Shown here piece after piece: positions 63,356-64,000 of a stretch of DNA of 64,000 nucleotides; position 1 is the stretch's first letter, and every line of letters begins with the position of its first letter. The DNA lies in assembly GCA_013397935.1 (NCBI GenBank), contig VZRN01006401.1:721531-785530 (forward strand). Direction: 5' to 3'. The stretch is from Dasyornis broadbenti (taxonomy: Eukaryota; Chordata; Aves; Passeriformes; Dasyornithidae). Position numbers and translations under genes: made by a program. The notes under the pieces were generated by a model, which was given only the letters and a program-made list of their open reading frames with translations, did no database searches and was not told the origin of the DNA.

Positions 63356-63598
63356 CAACTTTTGAAGACTGAAGAGAACAGCTGGTCCCTGGCAGAGCTC
63401 ATCCATGCGGTCGTTCTCCTTACGCACTACCACTCCCTTGCTTCCTTCACATTTGGCTGTGGGATCAGCCCAGAGATCGACTGTGAAGGGGGTCACACCT
63501 TCAGGCCCCCCTCCGTCAGTAACTATTGCATATGTGATATTACAAATGGTTACCACGGGGTGGATGAAATTCATGCCAGCCCAGCTGGAAGCATCCCA
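63356..63598 (+). CDS. SESN1: SESN1 exon: QLLKTEENSW ... PAGSIP
   Basis: The exon is 243 bp, 81 codons, phase 0, from AAAG|CAA to CCA|GTAAGT. It encodes QLLKTEENSWSLAELIHAVV, LLTHYHSLASFTFGCGISPE, IDCEGGHTFRPPSVSNYCIC and DITNGYHGVDEIHASPAGSI followed by P. The WSLAELIHAVVLLTHYH helix is strongly conserved. The tail after DITNG begins the variable linker between the two halves of sestrin and is less like mammals, as expected for a disordered loop. The reading frame continues in an exon beyond the right edge. Confidence 0.95.
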
Positions 63599-64000
63599 GT
63601 AAGTGTCTGTCTGAACAAACAGTCTCTTCCAATAGTAGTCATTTCTTTGTAAACCTTATACGTGGAGGGTGCCTGTGTCTTTTCATTCATTGAGAGTGGG
63701 ATTGATGAGCCTACTCCAGATGCGGGTATTGAAAAAATGCATTTAGGAGGAGCTGAAATGACACTGGTACCAAAAGCTGGGGAAAGCTACCAAGGGGAGA
63801 AACAGACACAATCTCTGTTGTCTCACCTGTCACTCTCTGCCTGTCACTCATAAAGGTGAACTGAGATGATCCCCAGCCTCAGCTACTCCATGACACGTGT
63901 CCTGAGCAGCAGTGGCCAGGAATGCTGTTTTCATGAGTGCAGTGGAAAGTTGGCTCTCAGGCACTGACTTTTTTGCCTTGAGGTGTTTGTGATGCATCAC
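63599..64000 (+). other. SESN1: SESN1 intron, cut by the window edge
   Basis: It starts with the donor GTAAGT. The 402 bases shown contain no exon or recognised repeat. The open frame running past the donor for 18 codons is read-through and not coding. Confidence 0.85.

Larger units (their letters stand above)
59944..64000 (+). other. SESN1: SESN1 (sestrin 1), shared coding part, incomplete at right edge
   Basis: Four exons in order and in one phase encode 231 residues of sestrin 1. In the cytosol and at lysosomes, sestrins bind GATOR2 and restrain mTORC1 when amino acids, especially leucine, are low; they also have a peroxiredoxin-reductase-like domain and are induced by p53 and FOXO under stress. 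Assignment to SESN1 over the paralogues rests on HVGGDPKWLNGLENAPQKL, RFIPEKE, CGISPEI and GGHTFRPPSVSNYCICDITN, which match sestrin 1 as I know it; SESN3 has KTGGIAEWLNGLEYVPQRL and SESN2 differs more. The last exons, with the C-terminal leucine-binding half, lie to the right of the window. The reading frame is intact throughout, so this is a functional gene. Confidence 0.95.

Noticed and set aside
63362..63652. Open frame running past the SESN1 exon end
   Set aside because: The CCA|GTAAGT donor at 63599 and loss of similarity after SIP show the last codons are intron read-through.

Overview
The window is nuclear DNA of a vertebrate, almost certainly a bird. The pointers are a 3'-end fragment of a CR1 LINE, a solo LTR of a family common in avian genomes, a few worn MIR/tRNA-like SINEs, very low exon density, and an assembly gap (152 N) inside a CpG island. 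The only gene I can identify is SESN1 (sestrin 1), read on the + strand and running off the right edge. No bacterial-type operons, CRISPR arrays or phage genes are present.

Layout. Positions 1 to about 51.7 kb hold no recognisable exon. I see AT-rich noncoding DNA with a minus-strand solo LTR (4279-5372), tRNA-like SINE heads near 9.4 and 9.7 kb, a MIR (15.4 kb), a CR1 fragment (33.84-34.04 kb), simple repeats and a few strong inverted repeats. This stretch may be the first intron of long SESN1 transcripts or flanking DNA; the sequence alone does not decide. From about 51.75 to 52.7 kb there is a GC-rich, CpG-rich island with GC boxes and an E2F-like site, interrupted by the gap; it is the best candidate for a SESN1 promoter and first exon. 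At 54.37-54.51 kb lies a compact TATA-like promoter followed by a short ATG exon with a strong splice donor. Its phase fits the first shared SESN1 exon. A p53-like site sits about 0.57 kb upstream of that ATG.

Four consecutive SESN1 coding exons follow: 59944-60009, 60895-61095, 62049-62231 and 63356-63598. All have AG/GT borders and all are phase 0. They encode 231 residues, roughly the N-terminal half of the conserved sestrin domain. This includes the Cys-x-Tyr and His residues that correspond to the peroxiredoxin-reductase-like active site of SESN2. The C-terminal half, which in the family carries the leucine-sensing and GATOR2-binding functions, lies beyond the window.

I did not find a new biological system. 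The points most worth a second look are the candidate alternative first exon with its putative p53 and FOXO sites, and the sequence hidden in the gap. Most long open frames here are chance frames, frames running through N, or frames inside the LTR.
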